Numbered from the stretch's first letter, positions 44,242 to 52,971 are shown. The stretch: 64,000 bases of DNA from an uncultured Eubacteriales bacterium (GCA_958414825.1 CATYXQ010000005.1:1-64000), one strand, 5' to 3'. A program made the numbers and translations. Notes: generated by a model not told the origin, from the sequence alone.

Positions 44242-45207
44242 ATGAAACAAACGCAGCGTCAACAGAATCCTTTTCCCAACACGGATTCTAACAAACGCTA
44301 TTATACATATGATTATTACCTGCGCCAGACATTCGGCGGCAAATGCGTCAAAATCCCAATGGACATTGGTTGTACTTGTCCAAACATCGACGGCACACGC
44401 GGTCATGGCGGCTGTATTTACTGTTCCGGCCGCGGCAGCGGAGATTTTGCACCGCCCCCGACGCTATCTATACGCCGTCAATACGAACTCGGATGTGAAA
44501 AGTTGTCCTCAAAATGGGAAACTGTGCGGACAATTCCCTATTTTCAGGCGCACACCAACACATACGCACCCGTAGCGTTTCTGCGTGAAAAATTCACCGA
44601 AGCGCTGGCGCTCCCCGGCACGGTCGGAATGAATATTGCCACTCGTGCGGACTGCCTCGGCGACGAGGTTCTCAATCTGCTGGCAGAACTGGCCGAAAAA
44701 ACCGTACTGACCATAGAACTCGGCCTGCAAAGTGCGAATGATGAAACCGCCGCGAAAATTAATCGATGCCATACCTATGCAGAATTCTGCACCGGGTACG
44801 CGGCTCTGCGCGCCGCTTCTCCGAAAATTCAGATTTGCATACATTTGATTAACGGCTTGCCGGGCGAAGATGAATATGACATGCTAAGTACAGTCCAAGC
44901 CGTCGCCGCACTGCATCCCGAACAGATCAAATTTCATCTTCTGCATGTACTGCGCGATACCGCTCTGGCAAAGTTGTATATCAACGGCGACTATTCCCCT
45001 CTGACAAAAGACCGCTATGTCCGCATTTTGGCGCAACAACTGACGCTTCTGCCTCCCAGTATCGTCATCGGACGGGTAACCGGCGACGGAGCGCCCGATA
45101 TGCTTTTGGCACCGCTTTGGAGCCGAAAAAAATTCGGCGTACTCAACGCACTGGATCAATATCTGTATACACAAAATCTATGGCAGGGAAAAAACCACAA
45201 AGAATAA
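44242..45207 (+). CDS. TIGR01212-family radical SAM protein, YtqA/YhcC-like
   Basis: A 321-residue radical SAM enzyme. Its cysteines in CTCPNIDGTRGHGGCIYC (Cys46, Cys58 and Cys61) form the 4Fe-4S site, in the unusually wide spacing that defines this family. Other family features are the YLRQTFGGKCVKIPMD opening, PYFQAHTNTYAP, TIELGLQSANDETAAKINRCH and HLINGLPGEDEYDM. The biological reaction of the family is not established; tRNA modification has been suggested. A CAAGGAG site precedes the ATG. It stands alone. Confidence 0.9.
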   Translation: MKQTQRQQNPFPNTDSNKRYYTYDYYLRQTFGGKCVKIPMDIGCTCPNIDGTRGHGGCIYCSGRGSGDFAPPPTLSIRRQYELGCEKLSSKWETVRTIPYFQAHTNTYAPVAFLREKFTEALALPGTVGMNIATRADCLGDEVLNLLAELAEKTVLTIELGLQSANDETAAKINRCHTYAEFCTGYAALRAASPKIQICIHLINGLPGEDEYDMLSTVQAVAALHPEQIKFHLLHVLRDTALAKLYINGDYSPLTKDRYVRILAQQLTLLPPSIVIGRVTGDGAPDMLLAPLWSRKKFGVLNALDQYLYTQNLWQGKNHKE

Positions 45208-45274
45208 TCGTCATTTTTCACAAAATTGCATTTTATTATTTTACGAATATACTGCAAAAAGTTCAAATAATGTA

Positions 45275-45304
45275 TTGAAAAGCCATTCTGTTTTGCTGTA
45301 TAAT
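45275..45304 (+). promoter_or_regulatory. promoter for the EF-G-like gene
   Basis: TTGAAA (45275-45280) and TATAAT (45299-45304), 18-bp spacer. Its position shows that translation must start downstream, at 45338. Confidence 0.75.
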
Positions 45305-45337
45305 AAAAATATAACTTGCAGAAAAGGAGCGAACAGA

Positions 45338-47404
45338 ATGGCGAACACAATAACCAAAAATATTCGAAACATAGCGCTTTTGGGGCATGGCTCAGCCGGA
45401 AAGACCTCTTTGGCAGAGGCAATGCTCTTTTACAAAAAGCTAACCGACCGACTTGGGAAAACAACCGACGGAAACACAGTGTGCGACTATGATCCTGAAG
45501 AGATCAAACGCGGTTTTACGCTTTCGGCTGCAATGATTCACTTTATACACAACGACATCAAAATCAACATCATCGATACGCCGGGTTATCTTGGCTTCAA
45601 GGGAGAGGCAAAGCAGGCGGTTCGGGTTGCGGATGCTGCGATCATCGTGGTAGACGGCCGTACCGGCGTTCAGGTCGGCACGGATTTAGGCTGGGACTAC
45701 GCAACCGAAGCCAAAATTCCGAAATCCTTTTTCATCAATCGCTTTGACGACGGCGAAGCGCGGTTCGCCAAAGTATTCTCGGCGCTGCGCGACCGATACG
45801 GCGTCGCAGTCTGTCCACTCTTTATTCCGATGATCGAGGGCGATCATGTCGGCGGATTTTTGAATTTGATTGACATGAAAGTCTATAAATACGACGACAA
45901 GGGAAATCTGTCTCACGGCGTAAGTATTCCCACAGACTTTGTCGGTACGGCGCACGAATACCGAAACATGCTGCTGGAGTCGATTGCCGAAACCAGCGAA
46001 GAATTGATGGAAAAATACTTTGCGGGCGAAGAAATCACACGTGACGAAGCTGTGGAAGCCATTCACCAAGGAATCATAAACGGCGGAATCGTTCCGGTCA
46101 TCTGCGGCTCTGCAGCCAAAGTTTGGGGCGTCGGTCCCCTGCTCGACGTGATTGCCGATTCTTTCCCTCGTCCGACCGCACGCGGCACGGAACAATCTGT
46201 TGACGGAAGCGAAATTGCGATCGACAAGGACGGCGAACCGGCAATATTCGTATTTAAAACGATCGCCGATCCGTTTGTGGGAAAAATGACGTTTTTCAAA
46301 GTGATGAACGGAGAAGTTCGCCGAGACATGGTTTTAAAAAATGCGCGCGGCGGCGAAGAAAAACTAAATAAAATCTACACCATGTGCGGAAAGAAGCAAA
46401 CTGAAACCGACTCGCTCGCTTGCGGCGATATCGGCGTTACCGCAAAACTGAACGATACCAATACCAACGATACATTGAGCGCATCGGGTAAAATACAGTA
46501 TGCACATGTGATTTCTCCGATTCCCTATATGGCCAAAGGCATTGTTCCGGTAGCCAAGGGCGATGAAGATAAAATTTCACAAGGGATCTCCAAACTCCTT
46601 GAAGAAGACCTTACGCTGCGCTTTGAAAACAACGCCGAAACCAAACAAATGCTGATCTACGGCCTCGGAGACATGCATCTTGACGTTACGGTCGCCCGGC
46701 TGAAGGCACGCTACGGCATATCCGTTGCGCTTGAAAAACAGCGGATTGCATATCGCGAAACGATCAAAAAGAAAGTTTCCGTCGAAGGCAAACATAAAAA
46801 GCAGTCCGGCGGGCACGGACAGTACGGTCATGTCAAAATTGAATTTTCTCCGAGCGACTCTGAGGGGCTGACCTTTACAGAAAGCATCTTCGGAGGCAGC
46901 GTACCGAAGAACTTTCATCCTGCCGTGCAGAAGGGGCTGGAGGAAGCCATGAAAAAAGGGGTTCTGGCCGGATTTCCGATGATCGGACTGAAAGCAAACC
47001 TTTTTGACGGGTCATATCATGATGTAGACTCGTCCGAAATGGCGTTCAAAATGGCGGCTTCTCTTGCCTATAAAGAAGGCATGAAACAGGCGGCTCCCGT
47101 ATTAATGGAACCGGTAATGACGCTGAAAGTATATGTTCCGGACTCTATGGTAGGCGATATCATGGGAGACCTCAATAAACGGAGAGGGCGCGTACTCGGT
47201 ATCAATCCGGATGAAAGCAAACACGGCTCCACTATTGTGGAAGCGGAAGCGCCGCAGGCAGAACTGCTGGAATATACGGTTGCGCTTCGCTCCATGACGC
47301 AGGGACGCGGGCGGTACGATATGACATTTGTCCGTTACGAGGAAGTACCGGCGCCGGTAGCCGAAAAGATTATTGCTGAAAACAAGGGCAACCTTGAAGA
47401 ATAA
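45338..47404 (+). CDS. elongation factor G-like translational GTPase
   Basis: A 688-residue paralogue of EF-G with all five domains. The GTPase P loop reads LLGHGSAGKTSLAEAM and switch I RGFTLSAAM. Switch II is DTPGYLGFKGE, with Tyr where translating EF-G has the catalytic His, and the G4 motif is NRFDD rather than NKMD. Domain IV and V landmarks are GHGQYGHVKIEF, LMEPVMTLKVYVPDS and LNKRRGRVLGI. Clostridia often carry such an EF-G2 beside the main fusA; its role (recycling, stress or ribosome rescue) is unsettled. The ATG at 45338 has AAAAGGAG, and its terminator follows. Confidence 0.88.
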   Translation: MANTITKNIRNIALLGHGSAGKTSLAEAMLFYKKLTDRLGKTTDGNTVCDYDPEEIKRGFTLSAAMIHFIHNDIKINIIDTPGYLGFKGEAKQAVRVADAAIIVVDGRTGVQVGTDLGWDYATEAKIPKSFFINRFDDGEARFAKVFSALRDRYGVAVCPLFIPMIEGDHVGGFLNLIDMKVYKYDDKGNLSHGVSIPTDFVGTAHEYRNMLLESIAETSEELMEKYFAGEEITRDEAVEAIHQGIINGGIVPVICGSAAKVWGVGPLLDVIADSFPRPTARGTEQSVDGSEIAIDKDGEPAIFVFKTIADPFVGKMTFFKVMNGEVRRDMVLKNARGGEEKLNKIYTMCGKKQTETDSLACGDIGVTAKLNDTNTNDTLSASGKIQYAHVISPIPYMAKGIVPVAKGDEDKISQGISKLLEEDLTLRFENNAETKQMLIYGLGDMHLDVTVARLKARYGISVALEKQRIAYRETIKKKVSVEGKHKKQSGGHGQYGHVKIEFSPSDSEGLTFTESIFGGSVPKNFHPAVQKGLEEAMKKGVLAGFPMIGLKANLFDGSYHDVDSSEMAFKMAASLAYKEGMKQAAPVLMEPVMTLKVYVPDSMVGDIMGDLNKRRGRVLGINPDESKHGSTIVEAEAPQAELLEYTVALRSMTQGRGRYDMTFVRYEEVPAPVAEKIIAENKGNLEE

Positions 47405-47433
47405 GCAAATCTTTTACAGAATATATCAATTGG

Positions 47434-47477
47434 AAACCCGTCTGAGCGGCAGAATGCTTCTCAGACGGGTTTTTTTC
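47434..47477 (+). terminator. terminator of the EF-G-like gene
   Basis: AAACCCGTCTGAG (47434-47446) pairs with CTCAGACGGGTTT, followed by further T. Confidence 0.9.
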
Positions 47478-47503
47478 ACTCTGCATAGATTTCCTCACTT
47501 ATA

Positions 47504-47562
47504 ACGGATCAAAAAAAGCATCCGGCAGACGGTATAAGCCCGTCTGCCGGATGCTTTTCTAT
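47504..47562 (-). terminator. terminator of the small membrane protein gene
   Basis: AAAAGCATCCGGCAGACGG pairs over 19 bp with its complement across a short loop. The seven-base T-run is on the minus-strand side, so it serves the leftward gene at 47589-47867. Confidence 0.88.
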
Positions 47563-47588
47563 TACAATGTCTTGGGAGGACAAAGCAA

Positions 47589-47867
47589 TCACTCTTCAAA
47601 ATGCGCGACAAGTCCTGCAATCGCAATTACCGCGCAAACCGGAAGTCCGATATAAAACGGCACCGCGCCGAATTCCATACCGCCGATCAAACCAAGAGCC
47701 GCAACAAAACTGGCCACCGTTGCCACCGCGCGCAGATCCTGAGCGCGAACACGTGCAAAAGCCACCTCAAAAAAAGCACGAAGATAAAGCCAAATGAGTC
47801 TTATATGCGACCGGTTTGCCTTTGCGCTGACATTTCCTCTGTATGTATAAGCATTATATGTGTTCAT
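47589..47867 (-). CDS. small membrane protein of unknown function
   Basis: A 92-residue protein that I do not recognise. The first 40 residues are polar and basic (NTYNAYTYRGNVSAKANRSHIR). A segment LRAFFEVAFARVRAQDLRAV follows, and then two hydrophobic stretches (ATVASFVAALGLIGGMEFG and VPFYIGLPVCAVIAIAGLVA) that look like a membrane hairpin. The start at 47867 has AGGAAGG upstream. It has its own promoter and terminator, so it is a real, independently expressed unit. Confidence 0.75.
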   Translation of the reverse strand: MNTYNAYTYRGNVSAKANRSHIRLIWLYLRAFFEVAFARVRAQDLRAVATVASFVAALGLIGGMEFGAVPFYIGLPVCAVIAIAGLVAHFEE

Positions 47868-47907
47868 TTTTATATCCTTCCTGCAATTTTGTTTGCCTTG
47901 TGTAAAT

Positions 47908-47936
47908 ATAATATCACCATTATTGGAAAATGTCAA
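47908..47936 (-). promoter_or_regulatory. promoter for the small membrane protein
   Basis: On the minus strand TTGACA (47931-47936) and TATTAT (47908-47913), 17-bp spacer. Confidence 0.8.
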
Positions 47937-48008
47937 TACATTTTTTCAAATTTATTTCCTGTTATGAAATAATATTTTATCTGTTTAGAAAAAATATCAA
48001 AATATGTA

Positions 48009-48037
48009 TTTACTTTTTGGAAAATGAATGTTATAAT
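48009..48037 (+). promoter_or_regulatory. promoter for the S24-type repressor
   Basis: TTTACT (48009-48014) and TATAAT (48032-48037), 17-bp spacer, in very AT-rich DNA. I saw no clear operator palindrome. Confidence 0.6.
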
Positions 48038-48097
48038 CGAATTAATAAAAAATATATTTTATTTTTTTATCTGAATTTGTAAAAAGGAGCATTGGCC

Positions 48098-48862
48098 ATG
48101 AACTTTTCCGAGCGCGTCAAAGCAATAAAAAAGGAAAAAGGAATCACAAATGAAATGCTGGCTGCCGCCAGCGGAATTCCTACGGGAACCCTCGGGAAGC
48201 TGCTCTCCGGCTTTACAGAAGAACCGAAACTCTCCACCGCAGTCGCCATCGCAAGTGCGCTCGGATGTTCCCTCGAATATCTTGCCCTCGGACAGGACAG
48301 TCTCTGCCTTACCAAAGAGGAAAGCGCGCTGATTGAAAAACGTCGGACACTGGACACGCACGGCCTGCGTATATGTGACTATATACTGGATGAAGAATAT
48401 ATGCGCTGTACTGCAAACGCGAGAAATGTTCGCGCGGAAATTCCCGAAACTATTTTCCGCAACCGCACAAAAGCCAAAAACCGTGAGAAAACGCGAATCA
48501 TTCCACTTTACGCAGACCGGGTTTCCGCTGGTACCGGCGTATACCTGGAATCGAGCAGTGCTTCCGCTATTCGGATTGCGGATAATGAAAAAACGAAAGA
48601 AGCGGATTTCGCCCTGCGTGTATCCGGCAACTCTATGGAACCGCGCTTTTCCGACGGCGATATTTTACTGGTTCACAGCGCTGCTGCGATTGATCCGGGA
48701 GAACTCGGTATTTTTATCTGCGACGGCGAGGGATACTTTAAAAAATTCGGCGGCGACTGCCTGCTCTCTCTAAATCCGGATTACGCGCCCATTCCGCTAT
48801 CCGTTTTTACCGAATTCGCCTGCCGCGGTCACGTACTCGGCTCCCTGCGTACAAAAAAATAA
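48098..48862 (+). CDS. XRE/S24 LexA-like autoproteolytic repressor
   Basis: A 254-residue protein. Its N-terminal helix-turn-helix of the Cro/CI type (residues 1-65; ITNEMLAAASGIPTGTLGKLLSG) is joined by a charged linker to a C-terminal S24 peptidase domain. An Ala-Gly cleavage site is seen in DRVSAGTGVY, the catalytic Ser in RVSGNSMEPRFSDGDILLV and a Lys in GEGYFKKFGG. This fits a repressor that cleaves itself on DNA damage, as phage CI and LexA do. It is not LexA itself, since the DNA-binding domain differs. The ATG at 48098 has AAGGAG. No phage genes are nearby, so its targets are unknown. Confidence 0.85.
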   Translation: MNFSERVKAIKKEKGITNEMLAAASGIPTGTLGKLLSGFTEEPKLSTAVAIASALGCSLEYLALGQDSLCLTKEESALIEKRRTLDTHGLRICDYILDEEYMRCTANARNVRAEIPETIFRNRTKAKNREKTRIIPLYADRVSAGTGVYLESSSASAIRIADNEKTKEADFALRVSGNSMEPRFSDGDILLVHSAAAIDPGELGIFICDGEGYFKKFGGDCLLSLNPDYAPIPLSVFTEFACRGHVLGSLRTKK

Positions 48863-48882
48863 ATTTGCTTTGCTTTCCCATA

Positions 48883-48911
48883 TTGCTTTTATCTCCTTGT
48901 AATGATATAAT
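48883..48911 (+). promoter_or_regulatory. promoter for coaW
   Basis: TTGCTT (48883-48888) and TATAAT (48906-48911), 17-bp spacer. Leader of about 85 nt. Confidence 0.7.
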
Positions 48912-49003
48912 TGAACTTAATCTACATTTTTACCGTTTCGTCGTATATGGATACGCAGATCATTCGGTCAAATGCATTTTTTCTGTCATGAAAGGAGAAT
49001 TTC

Positions 49004-49825
49004 ATGGTCACCATAGGCATCGACATTGGCGGCAGCACGACAAAAATTGTGGGCTTTTCCTCAAGAGACGATCATCGCCTGATTGAACCGATTGCTGTAA
49101 AAGCCACGGATCCGATCACCTCGGTTTACGGAGCGTTTGGCAAATTTATCAATTTAAACAATCTGGAGCTTTCCGATATTGAAAAGGTTTCCATTACTGG
49201 CGTCGGATCCAAATACATTACCAAACCGCTTTATTCGCTCCCCTGTGAAAATGTTCCGGAATTTCGCTGTATCGGACTCGGCGGACTTTATCTTTCCGAA
49301 CTGGACGAAGCGATTGTCGTCAGTATGGGGACCGGCACCGCCCTGGTTCATGCCCGCCGCGGAGGAGAGATTGAATATCTCGGCGGCACCGGCGTCGGCG
49401 GCGGAACTTTGATCGGCCTGTCCAAAAAATTGCTGAATATCGGCTCTGCCGAACATATTTCCGACTTAGCGAAAAACGGAAATTTGGACAACATCGATTT
49501 GCGCATCAAAGATATTACCATGACCAGTTATGCGTTACCCGAAAATATGACCGCCGCCAATTTCGGAAAAGTCAGCGAATTTGCCGCAAAAGAAGATTTT
49601 GCGCTTGGACTAATCAATATGATTTTTGAAACGGTCGGAATGATGGCCGTATTCAACTCGCGTATGCATAAAACCAAAGATATTGTTCTGACTGGAAATT
49701 TGACGCAGATTCCGCAGGCAAACGGCATTTTCAACACACTCTCGCAAATGTTTGACGTCCGTTTTTTAATTCCTGACCGGGCTCAATATTCAACCGTTAT
49801 CGGCGCTGCGCTTTGCGCGCTTTAA
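49004..49825 (+). CDS. coaW: type II pantothenate kinase
   Basis: Phosphorylates pantothenate, the first step of coenzyme A synthesis. The 273-residue product has the ASKHA phosphate loop TIGIDIGGSTTKIVGF at the N terminus, the second motif VVSMGTGTALVHA, and EYLGGTGVGGGTLIGL, all characteristic of the eukaryote- and Staphylococcus-like type II enzyme rather than CoaA or CoaX. AAGGAG precedes the ATG. The HAD hydrolase gene follows after 16 nt. The CoA made here is the substrate pool for the CoA-persulfide reductase encoded near 40 kb. Confidence 0.92.
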   Translation: MVTIGIDIGGSTTKIVGFSSRDDHRLIEPIAVKATDPITSVYGAFGKFINLNNLELSDIEKVSITGVGSKYITKPLYSLPCENVPEFRCIGLGGLYLSELDEAIVVSMGTGTALVHARRGGEIEYLGGTGVGGGTLIGLSKKLLNIGSAEHISDLAKNGNLDNIDLRIKDITMTSYALPENMTAANFGKVSEFAAKEDFALGLINMIFETVGMMAVFNSRMHKTKDIVLTGNLTQIPQANGIFNTLSQMFDVRFLIPDRAQYSTVIGAALCAL

Positions 49826-49841
49826 GCTGTTTTAAAAAACA

Positions 49842-50555
49842 ATGAAACCGAAAATGATTTTGTTTGACTATGGCCAAACACTGGTAGTCGAACCCCAATT
49901 TGATACAAAACTTGCAAACCTCGCAGTGTTGCAACATGCTTCCGGTCACACGGATCTGTCGCCGGAAGAAATTTGTGCATTTGCAGAAGAATTATTCGAC
50001 CTGCTCTCCAAAAAGGTACGCGAAGATTGCAGAGAAATCGACAACCTGAAATTTCAGCGACTTTTATATGAATATCTTGGTCTTACGCTGGACATTTCCT
50101 ATGAGGAAGCGGATCTGCTTTTTTGGGATACCGCTACACATGGTTCTTTTGCTTCACCCGGCGCTGAAGAGACGCTTTCCTATCTGCATATGCACGGCAT
50201 CCGCACCGGTGTAGTCAGTAATCTCTGCTTTTCGCAAAACTCATTGAAAACAAGAATTGATCGCTATCTTCCAAACAATCATCTGGAATTTATTATCGCC
50301 AGTTCCAGTTATATTTTCCGAAAGCCTGAAACCATCTTGTTTGAAATCGCGCTTCGCCGTGCAAAACTCGAGGCAAAGGACGTATGGTTCTGCGGCGACA
50401 ATCCAACAGCGGATATTCTCGGCGCGCACAATGCCGGCATACATCCCGTATTGTACACCGGCGCGCATAAGCGTGATTTTCGTAATCTGCCGAAGCTTTC
50501 TTTTGATCAAATTGATTCTCTTACTGATTTGATTGCTCTGATCGAAAATACCTAA
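49842..50555 (+). CDS. HAD-superfamily hydrolase
   Basis: A 237-residue phosphatase-like protein. Motif I is LFDYGQTLV, whose first Asp would be the nucleophile; the usual second Asp is Tyr, as in some other HAD proteins. Motif II is TGVVSNLCFS, motif III has Lys in IFRKPETILFEIAL, and motif IV is WFCGDNPTADILGAHNAGI. A helical cap lies at residues about 20-95. The substrate is unknown. It is coupled to coaW, and a dephosphorylation role near CoA metabolism is possible but unproven. Confidence 0.85.
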   Translation: MKPKMILFDYGQTLVVEPQFDTKLANLAVLQHASGHTDLSPEEICAFAEELFDLLSKKVREDCREIDNLKFQRLLYEYLGLTLDISYEEADLLFWDTATHGSFASPGAEETLSYLHMHGIRTGVVSNLCFSQNSLKTRIDRYLPNNHLEFIIASSSYIFRKPETILFEIALRRAKLEAKDVWFCGDNPTADILGAHNAGIHPVLYTGAHKRDFRNLPKLSFDQIDSLTDLIALIENT

Positions 50556-50775
50556 TTCCCCTCTCTGAATATAGTATACCGCATCCCGTGTCCCATATGT
50601 GGGACTTGCGCCTCGCTTTGGAAAAAATTTTCCCCGACACTGCTATTTCAAAAAAGTTATACCTTCCGGCAAAAACAGAGGCTTTTGAAGGAGTGCCGAA
50701 AGCTCTGCCGACTACGTTCCTTTTTCCAGCTGCCTCTGTATTCTTATTACTTGTAAAACGATTTTTGGCTATACA

Positions 50776-50811
50776 AAAAAGAGCGAAAGCAATATTGCTT
50801 TCGCTCTTTTT
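50776..50811. terminator. bidirectional terminator, perfect palindrome
   Basis: A perfect 36-bp palindrome centred at 50793.5 (arms AAAAAGAGCGAAAGCAAT and complement), with T-runs on both sides. It separates the coaW-HAD pair from the leftward gene at 50834. The stretch 50556-50775 before it holds no gene that I can support. Confidence 0.9.
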
Positions 50812-50833
50812 ACAATATCTTACAAGTACCGGC

Positions 50834-51118
50834 TCAGGCAAGGGCACGTTCCAACCAGATCATTCCAACATCAAGCGCATCATATAAACCTTTTTTCTCG
50901 CCTTGCTTAATGATTCGATCAGCAAAAGATTTTTTAGGATCCGTTGAAAGAATTTGAATGAGAACTTTATCCGGAATTTCCGTATCTGCAAACTTTTTAT
51001 AAGACATAATCAGCATATATAAAATACACGAATCCGTCATATTACCATAGCAAATGGTATCATGCTCACGGACAAACGCTCGGCCCTTGTACTCAATATA
51101 CTTTACATTGTCAGCCAT
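50834..51118 (-). CDS. uncharacterised 94-residue protein
   Basis: I do not recognise this family. It is a soluble protein with a tidy start (MADNVKYIEYKGRAFVREHD), an internal Cys pair region (CYGNMTDSCILYMLIMSYKKF) and a helical end (DALDVGMIWLERALA). A perfect promoter and an AGGGAGGT ribosome binding site support it as a real gene. Its promoter overlaps the 3' end of cca, and a terminator follows. The function is unknown. Confidence 0.75.
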   Translation of the reverse strand: MADNVKYIEYKGRAFVREHDTICYGNMTDSCILYMLIMSYKKFADTEIPDKVLIQILSTDPKKSFADRIIKQGEKKGLYDALDVGMIWLERALA

Positions 51119-51162
51119 ACCGCAGTTACCTCCCTGTTTCTATACATATACTTACATCTATA

Positions 51163-51191
51163 ATCATACTATAATTTTCAGCACTTGTCAA
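51163..51191 (-). promoter_or_regulatory. promoter for the 94-residue protein
   Basis: On the minus strand TTGACA (51186-51191) and TATGAT (51163-51168), 17-bp spacer, overlapping the last codons of cca. Confidence 0.8.
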
Positions 51192-52389
51192 CTTTTTTAC
51201 CTGTATCCAACAGATTCGCTGAAACAATTTGCAAAAATTCAAGCGCATCCGAACGGGTATTTTGTATTTTCCCGTCAAAAATCGCATACAGCACAGCCTG
51301 TAAAGCAATCCCCACCTGCTCACCCCGAAGCGCAGTTGTTCTCAACACATCCTGACCGTTGATTTTCAAGTCTCGAATAGAAAAACAATTCTCCTCTGAT
51401 AGAATTTTCTGCACCATATGATACGAATCGCCGCTCCCACTTTCATACATGTCAATCTGCGCACGATCCAAAACAACTTCACGCCCGACATCCGCTAAAA
51501 TACGACGCAAATACGGTGCAGAACAACCAGACAGCACCGGACAATGCAATACAGCCGTCACTCGATGAAAAAAAGCGGCAGACGGCTTTAAACTGTATAC
51601 ATGGGCATCCGCCATGGGATCGCCAAGCAAAAGCGCTGAAAGCCGAATATCCGCGCGAAACGGCAACCGATCAAGATAACCGAATGCACAACTGTTGATC
51701 TTCGGTAAAGAAAAAATATGCGTCCAAAGATCGCCGGACAGCATCTTTGCAAGTACCCCGGAAGCGGAGCAACCGCAGAGCAGCTTTTTTAATTCCGAAA
51801 AAATCCGCTCACGCGAGACCAACGATAGCTTGGATGCAAGGACATATGCAGCCTCGAGTGTACTCGATTCTATCTCAAACGCAAGGACAGAAGCAAATCG
51901 AAACGCCCGCAAAATTCGCAATGCATCTTCAGAAAAGCGCTTCATCGGATCCCCTACCGCACGCAGACAACGCGCTTGCAAATCCGACTGCCCGCCATAA
52001 GGATCCGTAATACGTCCCAAACGATCCATGGCCATTGCATTTACCGTAAAATCTCGACGCATCAAATCCTCAGTCAAACAATTTGAAAACAGAACAAAGT
52101 CCGGATGCCGTCCGTCGCCGTATTCACCGTCCGTGCGAAACGTAGTTACTTCCACAGAGACACGGCCGTGCAGTACTGTGACCGTACCATGCTGCACACC
52201 GGTTAAAATGACACGATCGGCGGAGAATACATGCGCAATCTCCCTTGGTAAAGCATTGGTTGTAATATCAAAATCCTGCGGCATACGTCCCAAAAGGAAA
52301 TCACGAACGCAGCCGCCGACAAGATATGCTTCAAACCCCTGCTCTTCAAGCCTGGAAAGCACATATAGCACATCCTCGGGTATCCGCAT
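51178..52389 (-). CDS. cca: CCA tRNA nucleotidyltransferase
   Basis: Adds or repairs the 3' CCA end of tRNAs, class II type. The 403-residue product has the nucleotidyltransferase core LVGGCVRDFLLGRMPQDFDITT with the catalytic Asp39 and Asp41, the RRDFTVNAMAMDRLGRITDPYGG segment and RFSEDALRILRAFRFAS. A diverged C-terminal tRNA-binding region follows. Start at 52389 (MRIPEDVLYVLSRL) after GAGAGGAG; an ATG further up at 52497 would add 36 residues foreign to the family. It lies directly downstream of two tRNA genes on the same strand, separated by a terminator. Confidence 0.93.
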   Translation of the reverse strand: MRIPEDVLYVLSRLEEQGFEAYLVGGCVRDFLLGRMPQDFDITTNALPREIAHVFSADRVILTGVQHGTVTVLHGRVSVEVTTFRTDGEYGDGRHPDFVLFSNCLTEDLMRRDFTVNAMAMDRLGRITDPYGGQSDLQARCLRAVGDPMKRFSEDALRILRAFRFASVLAFEIESSTLEAAYVLASKLSLVSRERIFSELKKLLCGCSASGVLAKMLSGDLWTHIFSLPKINSCAFGYLDRLPFRADIRLSALLLGDPMADAHVYSLKPSAAFFHRVTAVLHCPVLSGCSAPYLRRILADVGREVVLDRAQIDMYESGSGDSYHMVQKILSEENCFSIRDLKINGQDVLRTTALRGEQVGIALQAVLYAIFDGKIQNTRSDALEFLQIVSANLLDTGKKVDKC

Positions 52390-52538
52390 CACACAACTCC
52401 TCTCCGGTATCCGCCGATCCACCCCCAATGCATCGCCGCATTCGAAGCCGTTTTTCAAAAAACGATCCGCGTCGCTTATCCTTGCAATACACACCATACT
52501 GCTCTACTTTATAACCCTAACGTATAAAATGATAACAG

Positions 52539-52573
52539 TTGCTAAAAAAGCACCTGCTTTCGCAAGTGCTTTT
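52539..52573 (-). terminator. terminator of the tRNA-Met/tRNA-Glu pair
   Basis: On the minus strand AGCACTTGC and GCAGGTGCT form a 9-bp stem with a GAAA-type loop, followed by six T. Confidence 0.85.
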
Positions 52574-52575
52574 TC

Positions 52576-52650
52576 TGGTGACCCGTGGGAGAATCGAACT
52601 CCCGTTACCGCCGTGAAAGGGCGGTGTCTTAGCCGCTTGACCAACGGGCC
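52576..52650 (-). tRNA. tRNA-Glu(TTC)
   Basis: A 75-nt tRNA. It begins GGCCCGTTGGTCAAGCGG on the minus strand, anticodon loop CTTTCAC (TTC, complement of 52615-52617), T arm GGAGTTCGATTCTCC, and CCA encoded. Confidence 0.97.
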
Positions 52651-52653
52651 ATT

Positions 52654-52730
52654 TGGTAGCGGAAGTTGGACTTGAACCCACGACCTATCGGGTATGAACC
52701 GATTGCTCTAGCCAGCTGAGCTATTCCGCC
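52654..52730 (-). tRNA. tRNA-Met(CAT), elongator
   Basis: A 77-nt tRNA. It begins GGCGGAATAGCTCAGCTGGC on the minus strand, anticodon loop TTCATAC (CAT, complement of 52694-52696), and CCA encoded. The first acceptor pair is G-U, not the unpaired C-A of initiator tRNA. Overall it matches elongator tRNA-Met better than the lysidine-modified tRNA-Ile, but that alternative cannot be fully excluded. Confidence 0.92.
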
Positions 52731-52761
52731 TTTTGCGATCCCTCAAGGCACCGCGATAGTT

Positions 52762-52790
52762 ATCATACCATAATCTGAATATATTGTCAA
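52762..52790 (-). promoter_or_regulatory. promoter for tRNA-Met/tRNA-Glu
   Basis: On the minus strand TTGACA (52785-52790) and TATGAT (52762-52767), 17-bp spacer. Confidence 0.8.
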
Positions 52791-52921
52791 CACTTTTTTG
52801 CAAAAAATGCAAATCTAAAATAAAAAATCGCCGAGAAAATTTTACAATCCTCAGTAAATCTCAATCCCAAAAGGGCAGAACCGGATTGTCCGATATTCGG
52901 TCTGCAAATCATGCCACTCTG

Positions 52922-52968
52922 AAAAAAGCGAGCGGCACCCGCCTCAAAGATAGGTGCCGCTTGTTTTT
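52922..52968 (-). terminator. terminator of the glycosidase-like gene
   Basis: AGCGGCACC (52931-52939) and GGTGCCGCT (52953-52961) form a 9-bp stem with A-runs on the left and T-runs on the right, so it can work in both directions. It lies just past the stop at 52972. Confidence 0.85.
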
Positions 52969-52971
52969 TTG

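Noticed and set aside
50588..50887. Plus-strand open frame of 99 codons after the HAD gene
   Set aside because: It runs through the bidirectional terminator and into the end of the leftward 94-residue gene, and has no convincing ribosome binding site.
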